Below, in pieces: positions 8,801 to 18,500 of a stretch of 64,000 bases of DNA. Source of the stretch: JANRIC01 sp033765345 (GTDB lineage: Bacteria; Bacteroidota; Bacteroidia; Cytophagales; Microscillaceae). A program made the translations under genes and the position numbers. How positions within the stretch are numbered: the stretch's first letter is position 1; each line of letters opens with the position of its first letter. Below the pieces are notes generated by a model, which had not been told where the DNA came from, ran no database searches, and saw only the letters and a list, made by a program, of their open reading frames with translations. The stretch is from positions 1-64,000 of the forward strand of contig JANRIC010000044.1 in assembly GCA_033765345.1 (NCBI GenBank), in the 5' to 3' direction.

Positions 8801-11511
8801 CTTCGGGCAAGCTTTGGGCATATGACCCCCAAACTGGCACTTCCGGTCAGTGGATAGAAAAAGGAACTTTCCCAGGTGGTGGTCGCTACAACCCCATAGC
8901 TATGGTCATTCGAGGAAAGGCTTATGTAGGTCTGGGTTATTTTGAAGACGACCTCTGGGAATACGACCCCAAAACCAATACTTGGCTTATTCAAGACCAC
9001 TATCCCGAGGGTTTTGAAAGATACCAATTAATCGCTTTTGTCATTGGCAACAAAGGTTATGTAGGGATTGGCGACGGCGAAAAGGATCTATGGCAATTTG
9101 ACCCCCAGGCTCTCCCTGGCCAGCAATGGAAAAGAATGAACAATATACCCTCAGAAGCATCAAACAGATATTTTCCTACTGCTTTTGCTATCGGTAGCAA
9201 GGGATACGTTAGTTCAGGTTATTATGGTACCTATCTGGCAGATTTGTGGGAGTTTGATCCTTTTGCCATCCAAGGTGGAGCCTGGGCAAAAAAAGCAAAC
9301 CTGCCGACAGGCCGGGCTGAAGCAGTGGCTTTTGCCATCGGAGACAAAGGATATTTGGGCACAGGGAGCAAAGGCTCGAAACTCAAGGATTTTTGGGAAT
9401 ATGACCCCAGAACCAACTCCTGGTCTCAAAAGGCAAATTTTGGGGGAACTGCCCGCAATCTTGGTTTTGGATTTACCATCCGTGAAAAGGGTTTTATTGG
9501 AGGTGGTAGCGGAGGAGCAGATTTTTGGCAGTATAGTCCTCCCCTTGCACCTGGTGCGCCCGAAGCTCCCGATTCCTTGGTAGCTATTTTGCATCCATCT
9601 TTGAGCAGTGTTCTTTTGACCTGGAAAGATATATCTCTAGATGAAGTAGGCTTTGAAGTATATCGCTCCGAAAATCAAGAAGGTCCTTTTGAAGTCATCA
9701 AAATTACCAACACTACAGAAAGCACTTATACCGATGAAAGTATTGAGATTGGGAAAGTGTATTATTACCATATCAAATCATTCAATTACATAAGCTCCTC
9801 CCCGCCTGGAAATCAGGAACTCGTATCGGTTTTGCCGGCTGCGCCGTCTGTACCTTTAGCATTGGAGGCCAAAGCCTTAGATGATACGCATATTCACCTG
9901 ACGTGGATAGATCAGTCCACAGACGAAACTTATTTTCAGGTATTCAGGTGGATAGATGAAACGGCTCAGTTTGAAAAAATAGCCGAAGTACCGAAAAATA
10001 TTACTACATACACGGATGCAGGGCTTCTTTCACAAAGTTTCTACAGATACCGAGTCAAAGCGGTAAATCTAGGCGGCGAATCTGATTTTAGCCATGAAGC
10101 CGGAGATACCACCCGGCTGAGTTTACCGCCCATACCCGAACAAGTAACAGCCATTGCACTTTCCAGTACAGAAATTCAGATCGAGTGGGAAGACTGGTCT
10201 TCTATTGCTGAAGAATATGAGCTATACCGCTTTGATACGGATAAGCAAAGTTTTGTATTGATTTATACGGCTGATGGGGGTGAAAACAGCTTTCAGGATA
10301 CACATCTACAGCCTGGGACTTCGTATGCTTATATGATTAGGGCTTACAATCAAGCAGGTTATTCTGCATTTAGCTCAGAGGTAAGTACCTTTACTTTTTA
10401 TGAAAGCCCCAATCCACCTTCCGATTTGGAAGCACAAGCAGTGTCTTCTTATCAAATACGACTTCACTGGCGAGATCAATCGGATAATGAACAGTTTTTT
10501 ATCTTAGAGCATTTGGTGCAAAATACCTTTGAGGTGCTAGATACCCTGTTGGCCAATCAGACAAACTATGTGCATAAGCATTTAGAGCCTGCCACTACGT
10601 ATTATTATCGGGTCAAAGCGGTGAATGAATTCGGCAGTTTGGGCTATCACAATTTGGGATATTCCAATCAAGCTAGTGCCACTACTTTTGCGCTAAGTCC
10701 GCCACTCCGACCCGATAGCTTGAGCGTGCAGACTTTATCAAGCAGTGCGCTACAACTAAGTTGGTTGGGAAGTGACGACGAAGGAGTCGTATATGAAGTT
10801 TACAGAAAAGCATTTGAAAAAGAAAATTTCCTAAAAATTGCGACAAGCCAATCTCCAGTCTGGTATGACAGTACATTACAAGCCAACTCTTTGTATGAGT
10901 ATCAGGTATTGGCGCGCAATGATCTGGGAAGTGCCCCCATGAGTGAAATAGTAAAGGGACTCACATTGCCTGAAGCTCCTGAAAATTTACGGATTTCTCA
11001 GCCGGATGACTCGAGGGTATTGCTTGAATGGGAATCTCCAAACCCTGATGAGGCTTTTTATGAATTTGAAGTGGAGCGATCAAAAACAGATACTTTATCT
11101 TATGCGTTCAAAGCTATCATTTCCTCTAGCCAGCCTTATTATTTAGAAGCTGATTTGGAAAAAGGTGGTTTGTATCATTACCGAGTTCGGGCGCGCAATG
11201 CGGCGGGTTTTTCTGCTTATTCATCCTCTATAAGCCTAGAATTGGCAGAAGATATACGTGTATGGGGTTTTAGCATCAATCCTAACCCAGTGCAGGAAAA
11301 CCTTCGGGTAATTTTGAATGAAGGAATTTCAGGTAAAATCTTTCTAAGTATTTACCAAACAAACGGGAATATCCTGGAAAATAAAGAATTACAACTTCAA
11401 CAAAATGAGCCGAATTTTTCCATATCGATCAATCATTTGCCTAGGGGAATATACACGCTTAGGCTATATCAGCAAGGGAACACGTGGGTACAAAGATTTG
11501 TAAAGCAATAA
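5875..11511 (+). CDS. Giant secreted subtilisin-like (S8) protease with CUB, Kelch-like and Fn3 modules, T9SS sorted
   Basis: 1878 residues. Order: signal peptide (1-20, ending AYA), propeptide region to about 220, S8 catalytic domain with D257 (VAVIDLHG), H294 (RHGTPCAG), oxyanion N397 (SSGNWN) and S460 (GTSASSP), two Fn3 modules (about 535-728), a CUB-like domain (about 730-842), one Fn3, a Kelch-like propeller (about 944-1222, repeated GYVGxG and LWEYDP words), six more Fn3 modules, and a C-terminal Por/type A sorting domain (last 80 residues, SINPNPVQENLRV ending QRFVKQ). It should cross the outer membrane by the type IX system and degrade extracellular protein or adhere to surfaces. The residue after the catalytic Asp is Leu-His-Gly rather than the usual Ser/Thr-Gly. 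No partner gene is adjacent. A terminator follows. Confidence 0.92.
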   Translation: MKKIAGFCFLVAFWCEFAYAQPSLSYFLMDKRPVYLQKIDREALLILESNASDVKNQKHSTKISQTIRRYGNPSLASESHQVLQFRAKSPPNFSSLRQKLALEDQFKALYPAYDMAGVRVFLTNRLLLKIRSQADILTLHLFLDNYGVSLQEFHPTEDGLLCFVELPESVDIFEITHKLDQREEVIYAEPDLILTSPSGFYESEPQICPSISNNDLPNDPDFSKQWFLHQESDADLDAPEAWAIHPGDSQVVVAVIDLHGYDLKHEDLSNNIISPYNAAFNNTHPAPQNQYARHGTPCAGLITASTHNNLGIAGIGNKIKVMPILIGEEVRSDGLTYVRSSAYIRAAEHIVKTPNVVAVSNSFATTSLTNTIRTSYQRMQKETRKGLGAVILASSGNWNRKNQVIYPYYLPGVIGVGATNFKDTRTGFSNYGDSLDLVAPGEGIFTTLNGDNYGYFGGTSASSPLAAGLVGLMASVRPNLNAAQLGKVLLESCDKTGNYVYAPRSNFIHGDWNEEMGYGRINALKALETIQKLNPPSAPFVKNIEVLSNHEISVHWQDTCIRSQGFVVERSEENNQNFIRIATLESENTTFRDATLKENTRYFYRILAFNQDGFSPYSKEIFAITQGKPTAPQNLQARAESSQKIVLTWDSPIGNGEVEQWELRRYLHQQEVQVIDTIFKFPETPAPNQFTDSSLVVLELYAYELIASNHYGTSPLSNLVKVPLGVIILAKDTLLNTCQDILLDPGGVEDYGNNQLILCELKPDMPGRRIQLEFLDFDLENSRDFIHIYEGSKPEDEQLIGTYTGVNLPPLIRASKAEGNLSVLFSSDRSVTRSGFSIHVTCVPFAPSAPVQFAVDSLSEESLRLSWSDISDNEDGFEIWRSEPGMNNQKVYTAAANDTFYVDKNLFPATYYSYQIRAFNAGGYSDFSRAESAGTLPVNIAEKGYWARKTDFQSPQSGIQGAVGFAIDDKGYVLTTSGKLWAYDPQTGTSGQWIEKGTFPGGGRYNPIAMVIRGKAYVGLGYFEDDLWEYDPKTNTWLIQDHYPEGFERYQLIAFVIGNKGYVGIGDGEKDLWQFDPQALPGQQWKRMNNIPSEASNRYFPTAFAIGSKGYVSSGYYGTYLADLWEFDPFAIQGGAWAKKANLPTGRAEAVAFAIGDKGYLGTGSKGSKLKDFWEYDPRTNSWSQKANFGGTARNLGFGFTIREKGFIGGGSGGADFWQYSPPLAPGAPEAPDSLVAILHPSLSSVLLTWKDISLDEVGFEVYRSENQEGPFEVIKITNTTESTYTDESIEIGKVYYYHIKSFNYISSSPPGNQELVSVLPAAPSVPLALEAKALDDTHIHLTWIDQSTDETYFQVFRWIDETAQFEKIAEVPKNITTYTDAGLLSQSFYRYRVKAVNLGGESDFSHEAGDTTRLSLPPIPEQVTAIALSSTEIQIEWEDWSSIAEEYELYRFDTDKQSFVLIYTADGGENSFQDTHLQPGTSYAYMIRAYNQAGYSAFSSEVSTFTFYESPNPPSDLEAQAVSSYQIRLHWRDQSDNEQFFILEHLVQNTFEVLDTLLANQTNYVHKHLEPATTYYYRVKAVNEFGSLGYHNLGYSNQASATTFALSPPLRPDSLSVQTLSSSALQLSWLGSDDEGVVYEVYRKAFEKENFLKIATSQSPVWYDSTLQANSLYEYQVLARNDLGSAPMSEIVKGLTLPEAPENLRISQPDDSRVLLEWESPNPDEAFYEFEVERSKTDTLSYAFKAIISSSQPYYLEADLEKGGLYHYRVRARNAAGFSAYSSSISLELAEDIRVWGFSINPNPVQENLRVILNEGISGKIFLSIYQTNGNILENKELQLQQNEPNFSISINHLPRGIYTLRLYQQGNTWVQRFVKQ

Positions 11512-11514
11512 AAA

Positions 11515-11540
11515 AGGGGGATTTATTCCCCCCGATTTTT
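11515..11540. terminator. Terminator shared by two convergent genes
   Basis: GGGGG-atttatt-CCCCC flanked by an A-run on one side and T-run on the other, between the stop codons of the giant protease and ilvE. It can act in both directions and is strongest for the minus strand. Confidence 0.65.
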
Positions 11541-11551
11541 GGTAATTTTTT

Positions 11552-12619
11552 TTAGGCTACCTTAAAAATCCAATCAAATTTATCTTCTACCAGACCTTTG
11601 CACAAATCGGTCAGGTATTTTTTGGCTTTGAACCCAAAACAATCTTCGTTGAATGTAGGTAATTGATAATCTTTTTGCAAGTAGCCAATGGTCTCAATCG
11701 GTGTCACTACGGCAGCCGTACCCACGCCAAAGGCTTCTTGAAGCTGATTACTTTGCAGAGCATCCAGAATTTCTTCCATAGAAATATATCTTTCTTCAAC
11801 GGTCATACCCCAATCTTGGGCGAGTTCGAGGACACTCTTGCGCGTTATGCCGTGTAGAATTTTATCATCAGTAGGGGGAGTAACTACCTTGCCATTGATC
11901 ACAAAAATCAAATTCATCGTGCCTGATTCTTCCACATAACGATGCTCCTTGGCATCTGTCCAGATGATTTGTTGATACCCTTCATCCTGGGCGAGTTTAG
12001 CGGGATAGAGAGATGCGGCATAATTCCCGGCGGCTTTGGCAAAACCAGTACCTCCGGCGGCAGCTCTGACATAGTGCTGCTCCACTTTTACTTTTATGGC
12101 ACCACTGTAATAGGCACCTACGGGGCAGGTAAATATCACAAATTTATAGGTATCAGAAGGTTTTACGCCGATGTATTCATCCGAAGCAAACATAAAAGGG
12201 CGAAGGTACAAGCTATAATTCGGACGGTTAGGTACCCAGTCTTTGTCTAAAGCTACCAGATTTTGAAGCCCTCCGATGAAAACTTCTTCGGGAAGTTGAG
12301 CCATACACATTCTTTCGGCAGAAACATTCATTCTTTTCCAGTTTTCGTGAGGGCGGAAAAGTACAATTTCATTTTCTACGGTTCGATAGGCTTTCATGCC
12401 TTCAAAGATAGACTGTCCGTAATGTAAGGCCATCAAAGCAGGGCTTAAAGACAAACTGGAATAAGGCTGAATCAGCAGATTTTGCCAGTTGTGATCCTGA
12501 TAATCTGCCGTAAACATGTGATCAGAAAAGGTGCGACCAAATATCAGGTTATCAAAATCTATCTCCTGTAGGCGAGATTTAGGGGTTTTATGAATTTGAA
12601 TTTCGAGTGTATCAAGCAT
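11552..12619 (-). CDS. ilvE: Branched-chain amino acid aminotransferase
   Basis: A PLP-dependent class IV aminotransferase that interconverts valine, leucine and isoleucine with their 2-oxoacids using 2-oxoglutarate/glutamate (EC 2.6.1.42). At 355 residues it fits the longer, eukaryote-like BCAT group. The Schiff-base lysine is K195 in GFAKAAGNYAAS; the cofactor-phosphate loop GVGTAAVVTPI is near the C-terminus, and EESGTMNLIFV is the typical second motif. It stands alone rather than in an ilv operon, upstream of nothing obviously related. In this genome it may work with the E2 subunit at 43.7 kb in branched-chain catabolism, which is inference. Confidence 0.95.
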   Translation of the reverse strand: MLDTLEIQIHKTPKSRLQEIDFDNLIFGRTFSDHMFTADYQDHNWQNLLIQPYSSLSLSPALMALHYGQSIFEGMKAYRTVENEIVLFRPHENWKRMNVSAERMCMAQLPEEVFIGGLQNLVALDKDWVPNRPNYSLYLRPFMFASDEYIGVKPSDTYKFVIFTCPVGAYYSGAIKVKVEQHYVRAAAGGTGFAKAAGNYAASLYPAKLAQDEGYQQIIWTDAKEHRYVEESGTMNLIFVINGKVVTPPTDDKILHGITRKSVLELAQDWGMTVEERYISMEEILDALQSNQLQEAFGVGTAAVVTPIETIGYLQKDYQLPTFNEDCFGFKAKKYLTDLCKGLVEDKFDWIFKVA

Positions 12620-12677
12620 AAAGACAATGATATTTAATGGTTATTTCATGAAAATTTTATAGTCACGGAAAAAGCCT

Positions 12678-13226
12678 TTATATACGGGCTTTCCAGGGGA
12701 GTTCGTCAATGTTTAGCGTTACGTGCATCCAACGGCATAATATAAATAGATAATCTGAAAGACGGTTCAAATATATGATCACCAGGGGCAATACTTCGCT
12801 TTCTTCTTTGAGAGCAACGCAAAGTCGCTCTACTCTTCGGCAAACTGTCCGGGTGATATGCCCGAATGAAATGGATGGATGCCCTCCAGGGAGAATAAAG
12901 TTACGCATTTCTGGTAGGATTTCATTCATTTCGTCTATTTTATTTTCCAAAAAAGTTACGTCCGGCTCAAGCAAATCTGGGATTTTCATTTTTGCTTTTT
13001 CAGGATCAGAAGCCAGATAGGCCCCAATGGTGAACAAACGATCCTGAATTTCTTTTAATTCGTCTTGGCGGCTTGTACATACTTCTTGATCTCTGAGCAA
13101 TCCGATAAATGAATTGAGCTCATCCACGCTGCCATAAGTCTCAATCCGAAGGTGCGATTTGGGCACTCGAACGCCTCCAATCAATGAAGTCTGCCCCTGG
13201 TCACCTGTTTTGGTATAAATTTTCAT
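12678..13226 (-). CDS. PduO-type ATP:cob(I)alamin adenosyltransferase
   Basis: Transfers the adenosyl group of ATP to cob(I)alamin, making adenosylcobalamin, for example for methylmalonyl-CoA mutase. The 182-residue protein starts with the ATP-binding motif KIYTKTGDQGQTSL and has the conserved RTVCRRVERL helix and the C-terminal LNRLSDYLFILCRW segment. Length is normal for the family. It lies 58 bp upstream of ilvE on the same strand, so the two could be co-transcribed. No cobalamin riboswitch is visible upstream. Confidence 0.93.
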   Translation of the reverse strand: MKIYTKTGDQGQTSLIGGVRVPKSHLRIETYGSVDELNSFIGLLRDQEVCTSRQDELKEIQDRLFTIGAYLASDPEKAKMKIPDLLEPDVTFLENKIDEMNEILPEMRNFILPGGHPSISFGHITRTVCRRVERLCVALKEESEVLPLVIIYLNRLSDYLFILCRWMHVTLNIDELPWKARI

Positions 13227-13317
13227 AGAATTCAGATTATTTAAGAAATAAAAATAGGGAAATTATGCTTGCTATACAAAAAGAGAAGATGATTTTGGAT
13301 GAGTTTGAAGTATTTGA

Positions 13318-13363
13318 TTGTCTATAAGTAGTCCATAGTAATTAGTCGATAGTCCATAGCAAA
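13318..13363. repeat. TAGTCCATAG-type dispersed repeat
   Basis: Within about 45 bases, words of the form TAGTCCATAG / CGATAGTCCATAG recur. The same words in inverse complement appear at 5650-5700. Both copies lie in long intergenic gaps. Confidence 0.5.
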
Positions 13364-13526
13364 TATAATTACATTGGTTATCAATTAATTATGAAAATAA
13401 ATAATATAAACTAATTATAGACAACTACTTATACCTCAAAAACAGGTATTGCGAAGCAAAAAAGTTTGGATAACCTTCACCATAGCTCTCTGTGCTACTT
13501 CTCGTAAAGTTGAAGCGAGGAGGTTT

Positions 13527-13750
13527 GGCTTTGTAGGATGTAAACAGGGATTTCTAGGATGTAAATAGGGCTTTGTAGGATGTAAATGGGGCTTTGTAGG
13601 ATGTAAATAGGGCTTTGTAGGATGTAAATAGGGCTTTGTAGGATGTAAATAGGGCTTTGTAGGATGTAAATGGGGCTTTGTAGGATGTAAATGGGGCTTT
13701 GTAGGATGTAAATGGGGCTTTGTAGGATGTAAATGGGGCTTTGTAGGATT
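13527..13750. repeat. 21-bp tandem repeat array, about 10.6 copies
   Basis: Units contain the core TTTGTAGGATGTAAAT and repeat every 21 bases exactly; first unit at 13527, tenth ends at 13736, the eleventh decays after GGCTTTGTAGGAT. Variation is confined mostly to one position (TAG or TGG at the unit end) and to the first two units. On the minus strand it reads as repeated SYKAPFT/SYKALFT heptapeptides, but no start, motif or partner supports a protein. It lies between the cobalamin transferase gene and a stress-protein gene. There are no spacers, so it is not CRISPR. Confidence 0.92.
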
Positions 13751-13883
13751 GAATCAGAGCGGACAAATTGCCCTTCATGAATAATCCGGCAAAAGTCATA
13801 TTTCTAAGCGATAAAAGTCATTAGAGATATATGAGGAAATCACTAAATTTCAACAATAAATAACACTTAATCAGTTTACGATC

Positions 13884-14429
13884 ATGAGCAAAAAATCTGA
13901 TACTATTGTGGGTGTCTATCAAAGCCACCACGCAGCTGTCGAGGCATTGAAATTTCTCAAGAAAAATCATTTCCCTATGGGACACGTAGGGTTTATTGGT
14001 AAAGGGGAGGCCGTACAGGATGTAGAAGGCGTGCATACCTGGGATGAAGCTACTCAAAAAGGTTCTCTGATTGGAGGAGCAGTAGGTCTGCTTGCAGGGA
14101 TTACGATGATCGCTGTGCCTGAGCTGGGAATTATCTATCTGGGTGGTTCTTTGCTGGCACACGTACTGGGAGCGGCCAGTGGCATGATGTTGGGTAGCTT
14201 GGGTGGTACGATCATCGGGGCAATCACCGGGACACGTTATGGCACGGAGGGTAAAGTTGTCGGACACGAAGACCACTTCCACGATGCCGAAAAATATAAA
14301 AAAGAAGTAGAAGCAGGAAAGTTTCTAATTGTAGTACACGGTCCGAAGGAGGAAGTCAAAAAAGCTGAAGAGCTTCTCAGCCACCATGCTCAGTTTGAGT
14401 CTATGGGTACACACTTCCTAGGAACTTAA
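13884..14429 (+). CDS. General-stress-protein-like (YflT-type) protein with glycine zipper
   Basis: A 181-residue protein. The N-terminal part (IVGVYQSHHAAVEALKFLKK) has the ferredoxin-like fold start seen in general stress protein 17M/YflT domains. The middle (residues about 58-110) is a glycine-rich hydrophobic segment (GGAVGLLAGI, GAASGMMLGSLGGTIIGAITG) of the glycine-zipper type that may insert in or lie on membranes. The C-terminal part repeats a small alpha/beta unit (KFLIVVHGPKEEVKKAEELL). The gene is single, with no co-directional neighbour nearby; the 21-bp array lies about 130 bases upstream. Biochemical role unknown. Confidence 0.7.
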   Translation: MSKKSDTIVGVYQSHHAAVEALKFLKKNHFPMGHVGFIGKGEAVQDVEGVHTWDEATQKGSLIGGAVGLLAGITMIAVPELGIIYLGGSLLAHVLGAASGMMLGSLGGTIIGAITGTRYGTEGKVVGHEDHFHDAEKYKKEVEAGKFLIVVHGPKEEVKKAEELLSHHAQFESMGTHFLGT

Positions 14430-14679
14430 TCAGGTCTAAAGAATCGGTTGGGTTTACACCTATGATATTAAAAGTCTTCAGCCCCTAATTGTTGTGCTGA
14501 ATACTTTTATTTATATACAAGTGGTCTGTCGTGATTCCATAGCCGTCACACCATTGCTTAATACCTATTAGCCTTACGGTTATGGCGGAGACACAGACTA
14601 CGGAGGGCGATAACATTCGTGTCTAAAAAATTACTTTTATCTTCCTTCTATTTCTATAAAAAAACAAGTCAGTCCCCAA

Positions 14680-15396
14680 TCACCCCATCACCTTCATGGG
14701 TCTGGTGATATTTTCATTGATGGTATCCGATTCAGTGAGTCCATCACGCAAGCGAATAATGCGGTGTGCATAGTGGGCGATGTCTTCTTCGTGGGTCACC
14801 ATGATGATGGTATTGCCTTTTTGGTGGAGTTGATCAAAGAGATCCATGATTTCGTAGGAAGTTTTAGAATCCAGGTTACCAGTGGGCTCATCGGCAAGGA
14901 TGATACTGGGGTCATTGACCAGAGCGCGGGCAATGGCGACGCGTTGTCTTTGCCCCCCAGAAAGTTCATTAGGTTTGTGTTTGGCACGGTCACCCAGGCC
15001 TACGCTCTCGAGTTGTTGCATGGCGCGTTCGTTGCGGGCAGATTTGCCAAGCCCGGCATAGATCAGCGGCAGAGCCACATTATCGAGGGCGGTATTACGA
15101 GGAAGGAGGTTAAAGGTTTGGAATACGAAGCCGATTTCTTTGTTTCGGATGTCTGCGAGTTCATTTTCACTCAGATCGCTGACATCGGTGCCATTCAAAA
15201 TATATCGTCCTTTGGAAGGAGTATCCAGGCAGCCGATGATATTCATCAGGGTGGATTTACCAGAGCCGGACGGACCCATAAAAGCGACATATTCACCTTT
15301 GTTAATGGTGATGCTGATAGATTTTAGTGCGTGCACCTCTTCAGCGCCCATGATGTAGGTCTTTCCAATGTCTTGAGTTTCAATGATTTTAGTCAT
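14680..15396 (-). CDS. ABC transporter ATP-binding protein, LolD/MacB type
   Basis: A 238-residue ABC ATPase with Walker A GPSGSGKST (41-49), Q-loop, signature LSGGQRQRVAIARAL, Walker B ILADEPTGNLDS and the H-loop THEEDIA. The NLDSKTSYEIMDLF region and the FQTFNLLPRNTALDNV stretch place it in the LolD/MacB/FtsE branch, which works with FtsX-like permeases in lipoprotein release, export or cell-wall control. No permease gene is adjacent on either side, so the partner must lie elsewhere. The next upstream gene on the strand is the TPR membrane protein, 118 bp away. Confidence 0.9.
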   Translation of the reverse strand: MTKIIETQDIGKTYIMGAEEVHALKSISITINKGEYVAFMGPSGSGKSTLMNIIGCLDTPSKGRYILNGTDVSDLSENELADIRNKEIGFVFQTFNLLPRNTALDNVALPLIYAGLGKSARNERAMQQLESVGLGDRAKHKPNELSGGQRQRVAIARALVNDPSIILADEPTGNLDSKTSYEIMDLFDQLHQKGNTIIMVTHEEDIAHYAHRIIRLRDGLTESDTINENITRPMKVMG

Positions 15397-15514
15397 AATG
15401 GTTTGTTATGGATGTTTGATTGAGTGAAAAGCTTAAATCGGTTTTTAGTTAGAAGACCAAAAACCGATTTATAAGTAGTAAGAAACTGCCGAAAATTACA
15501 ATTCATTCCTGAAC

Positions 15515-18500
15515 TTAGGGCAATGAGCGGGATTTATTTTTTTGATCTTCGTAATATTTCACAAAATTTTGATAGTCTTCCTGATTTGTGAGTGTACGAA
15601 TGCTTTCCAGGGCACTTTCCCCATAATAATCCAGCCCTACTTGTGGGCAGATCAGTGCATACGCTTTATAGACTTTGAGTGAAAAGGGGTTTGAGCGTAC
15701 ACTATTGACCAGAATATCGTAGGCTTTTTGTTTATCTTTTTTGATTTTCTCAAAAAATGCAGCACTATGGAGTACAGTTTCTTCTTCAAAGGGGCTTGCT
15801 TGAAGTGCTAGGAGGTAATATTTTTCACTTTCTTTATTTCTTTTCAGGCTTTGGAGTGCTTTGGCGCGAATAAAAGCCAACTGATTTCGATGAAGCGGTA
15901 CAAGTTTTACCCGATCTAGGTTTTTTAGTAAGTCTTCATACAAACCATTTTTAAGGGCGATTTGAAGGTTAACCAGATTTTTCTGAGAAGCGATAAAAGC
16001 ATCATTGACTTGAATGGCATTGATATTTTCCACAAAGGCAGCCGCTGGTGCAATACTATCCTGCTCAAGATAATATTGGGCGAGTTCTACTCCGGCTTTG
16101 ACCCGATAGTTGGGGTTCTCGATGGCGTTGTAGACTTCCCTTTGGGTATCTAATGAAATGAGGTGTTTTTTATAATGTAAAAAATTGTATTTATCCACGT
16201 CATTATCCAGCGCAAGGCTATCCTTAAAGACCTTTAAAATTATCTCGGCGTATTGGGCTGTTTCCGGGTTTTTTTTGTGGGCATTTGCCAAATTGACCCA
16301 AAGCGGGATGGCTTCTTCAAATCGGCGGGATTCGCTGAGGGCGATGGCTTTGTAAAACGATGCCAGGGTATTCTCAAGGGCGATGGCTTTGTCGAGATAA
16401 CTTATGGCGCCTGAATAGGCTTTTTGCTCGAGCAGCCAAAGCCCCAAAATAGTGTTGTAGTAGCCATCCGAAGGCAATACGGGGATGGATGCCAAAAGCT
16501 GAATTCCATCATACACTTTGCCGCTGTAATAGGCAAAACAAGCCTGTAGAAACTGGGTTTGATGACCGAATTGCAGGGATTTGTCTTTTGCAATAAACTC
16601 CCGGAAGAGTGCCTGGATGGCAGTATCTCCGCTTTGCATTTGATTGAAACTCAGGTTGTGCAGGAAAGCAAACTGTTGGGCATCAATTTTTGGAAAATAG
16701 GGCTTGGGAATTTCTTTGAAAACCAGGGCTTGTTGATTTTGGGTATAAAGTGCCAGTACATTGATTTTGCCGGGTAAATCCAGTGCTTGAGGGTCTATGG
16801 TGGGCAGTTGATTGGGCAGAGAATCCCCGGCTGTTTTTTCGGTCAGAAAAGCCCAGAGATTATTTTGAGGAATGGGTGAACGGCTGAATCGTTGCGCTTG
16901 CTCGAGATAATATACCGTAGAATCTGCGACTTGATTGGTTTTGTACAAAAGAGCTAAGTTATTGAGTAAAAAAGGGCTTTTCGGAAAAGCTTCCAGCCCT
17001 TGTCGAAGGGCAAAAAGTGCATCAATTTTTTTGTCATTCCTGAGTAGCAGGTTACCCATTTTGATATAAGCAAATTCTGAGGGTTGCCTTTTGATGGCTG
17101 TTTTCAGGAATTTTAATTCTTCGGGTTCGTCTTTGTTCAAATGCGCTAAAGAAGCTAGGGCAAAATTAGAGCGGTGATTCAGAAAATCATTGTAAAGTGC
17201 CTGGGTATAATAGCGTTCGGCCAGACGATAGTCTTTGTGATAAAAATAAATATCCCCAATGCCATTATAATAGCCGCTGATGGCCTGATAATACATAATT
17301 TGTTTTACATTCAGGAAAAACCCAAGAATAATCACTAACCCGAAATACCGCAAAAGATTCAAAGGTATGATTTTGCCTTCATATACAAAACCGTTCACAT
17401 CTACCCCTTGCCGCATGAGATCAGCGAAATTGCTCATGATGTAAATGTAAAAAGTAAACCCATAAGCGATATAACTAAAAAGGATAAAATCTTGGAATAC
17501 ATCTGTCATGGCATCATTGGAAGTGACAAAATAAAAGGTGATGGTTGCAAATGACAAAATCGCCAGGCAGATATACCCAAAAGCCGTCTGATAATCAAAG
17601 GGCAAAATATGTTGAATCAAAACCTGCCTTTGTTGATAACCCCAAACCCCCAGAATCGCTCCGATTATAAAAAGCCAGTACACATTGAGATAATAAATAT
17701 CCAGGACGAAAATCTCTCTTTGTTTGAGATGAATCAGCACCAAATTCACCAGATAAAAAAGAGTAATGATGCTGAAGTGTATCAAATTGCTTTGAGCGCC
17801 TTGTGGATTGTAGCGAGTAATCAGGTAAAAAAAAGTACGGACGATGTCATGCGCCGTAATCGTAATAAAAAGCAAAGTCAGAATTACAGGAATCAAAGCT
17901 CCGTAATTGATCAGATAAATGACCGGGTTTTTGACGGAAGAAAATAACATTAAAATTGTACCCAGAACTAAACTAAGCACTAAAAAAGCAAGAAATCTAA
18001 CTCCAAAGCCTATATTTTTTAGATAAGCATTCAGATAATAACTTAGCCCAATATACGTAACAAGCGATATAATCAGAAAAATTTGCGTATAGTTTCCCCA
18101 GGAAATGACATAATCCATATTTAATGTAGAAAGATAAAATATAAATATGGTCATTCCGCCTGCAAACCAAAGCGGACGCAAAGTACTCAGAATCGTCAGG
18201 ATCAACACCCCCATCAAAGCCATCACCAAGCCATAAATCGGATAAACCCATATCGGCAGTTGAAAATAAGCAGCATCATAGGAGCTGCCGCTTAGGTAAA
18301 GTTGCCCTTCCAGAGGTAATGAAAACATTCCTACCTTTACTTCCCCGATCTTGGCTTTGCTCAGGTCAAGCTCCTCGAGTACCAGCCACTGACTGATAAA
18401 ATCAGAACCCTGAAAATAAACATAGATAAACACAAAAATGCTCAGAAAAAATATGCCCCAAAGAGACAAATAGAATAGTCTGTGAATTTTTGGCCATTCT

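Noticed and set aside
13527..13750. CRISPR array
   Set aside because: Units are contiguous without spacers and no cas genes are near.
13554..13799. Minus-strand ORF of SYKAPFT repeats
   Set aside because: It is only the 21-bp array read in frame; no promoter, partner or motif.
14680..15396. Assignment as lolD proper
   Set aside because: No lolC/lolE-type permease gene is adjacent, so only the ATPase class is called.
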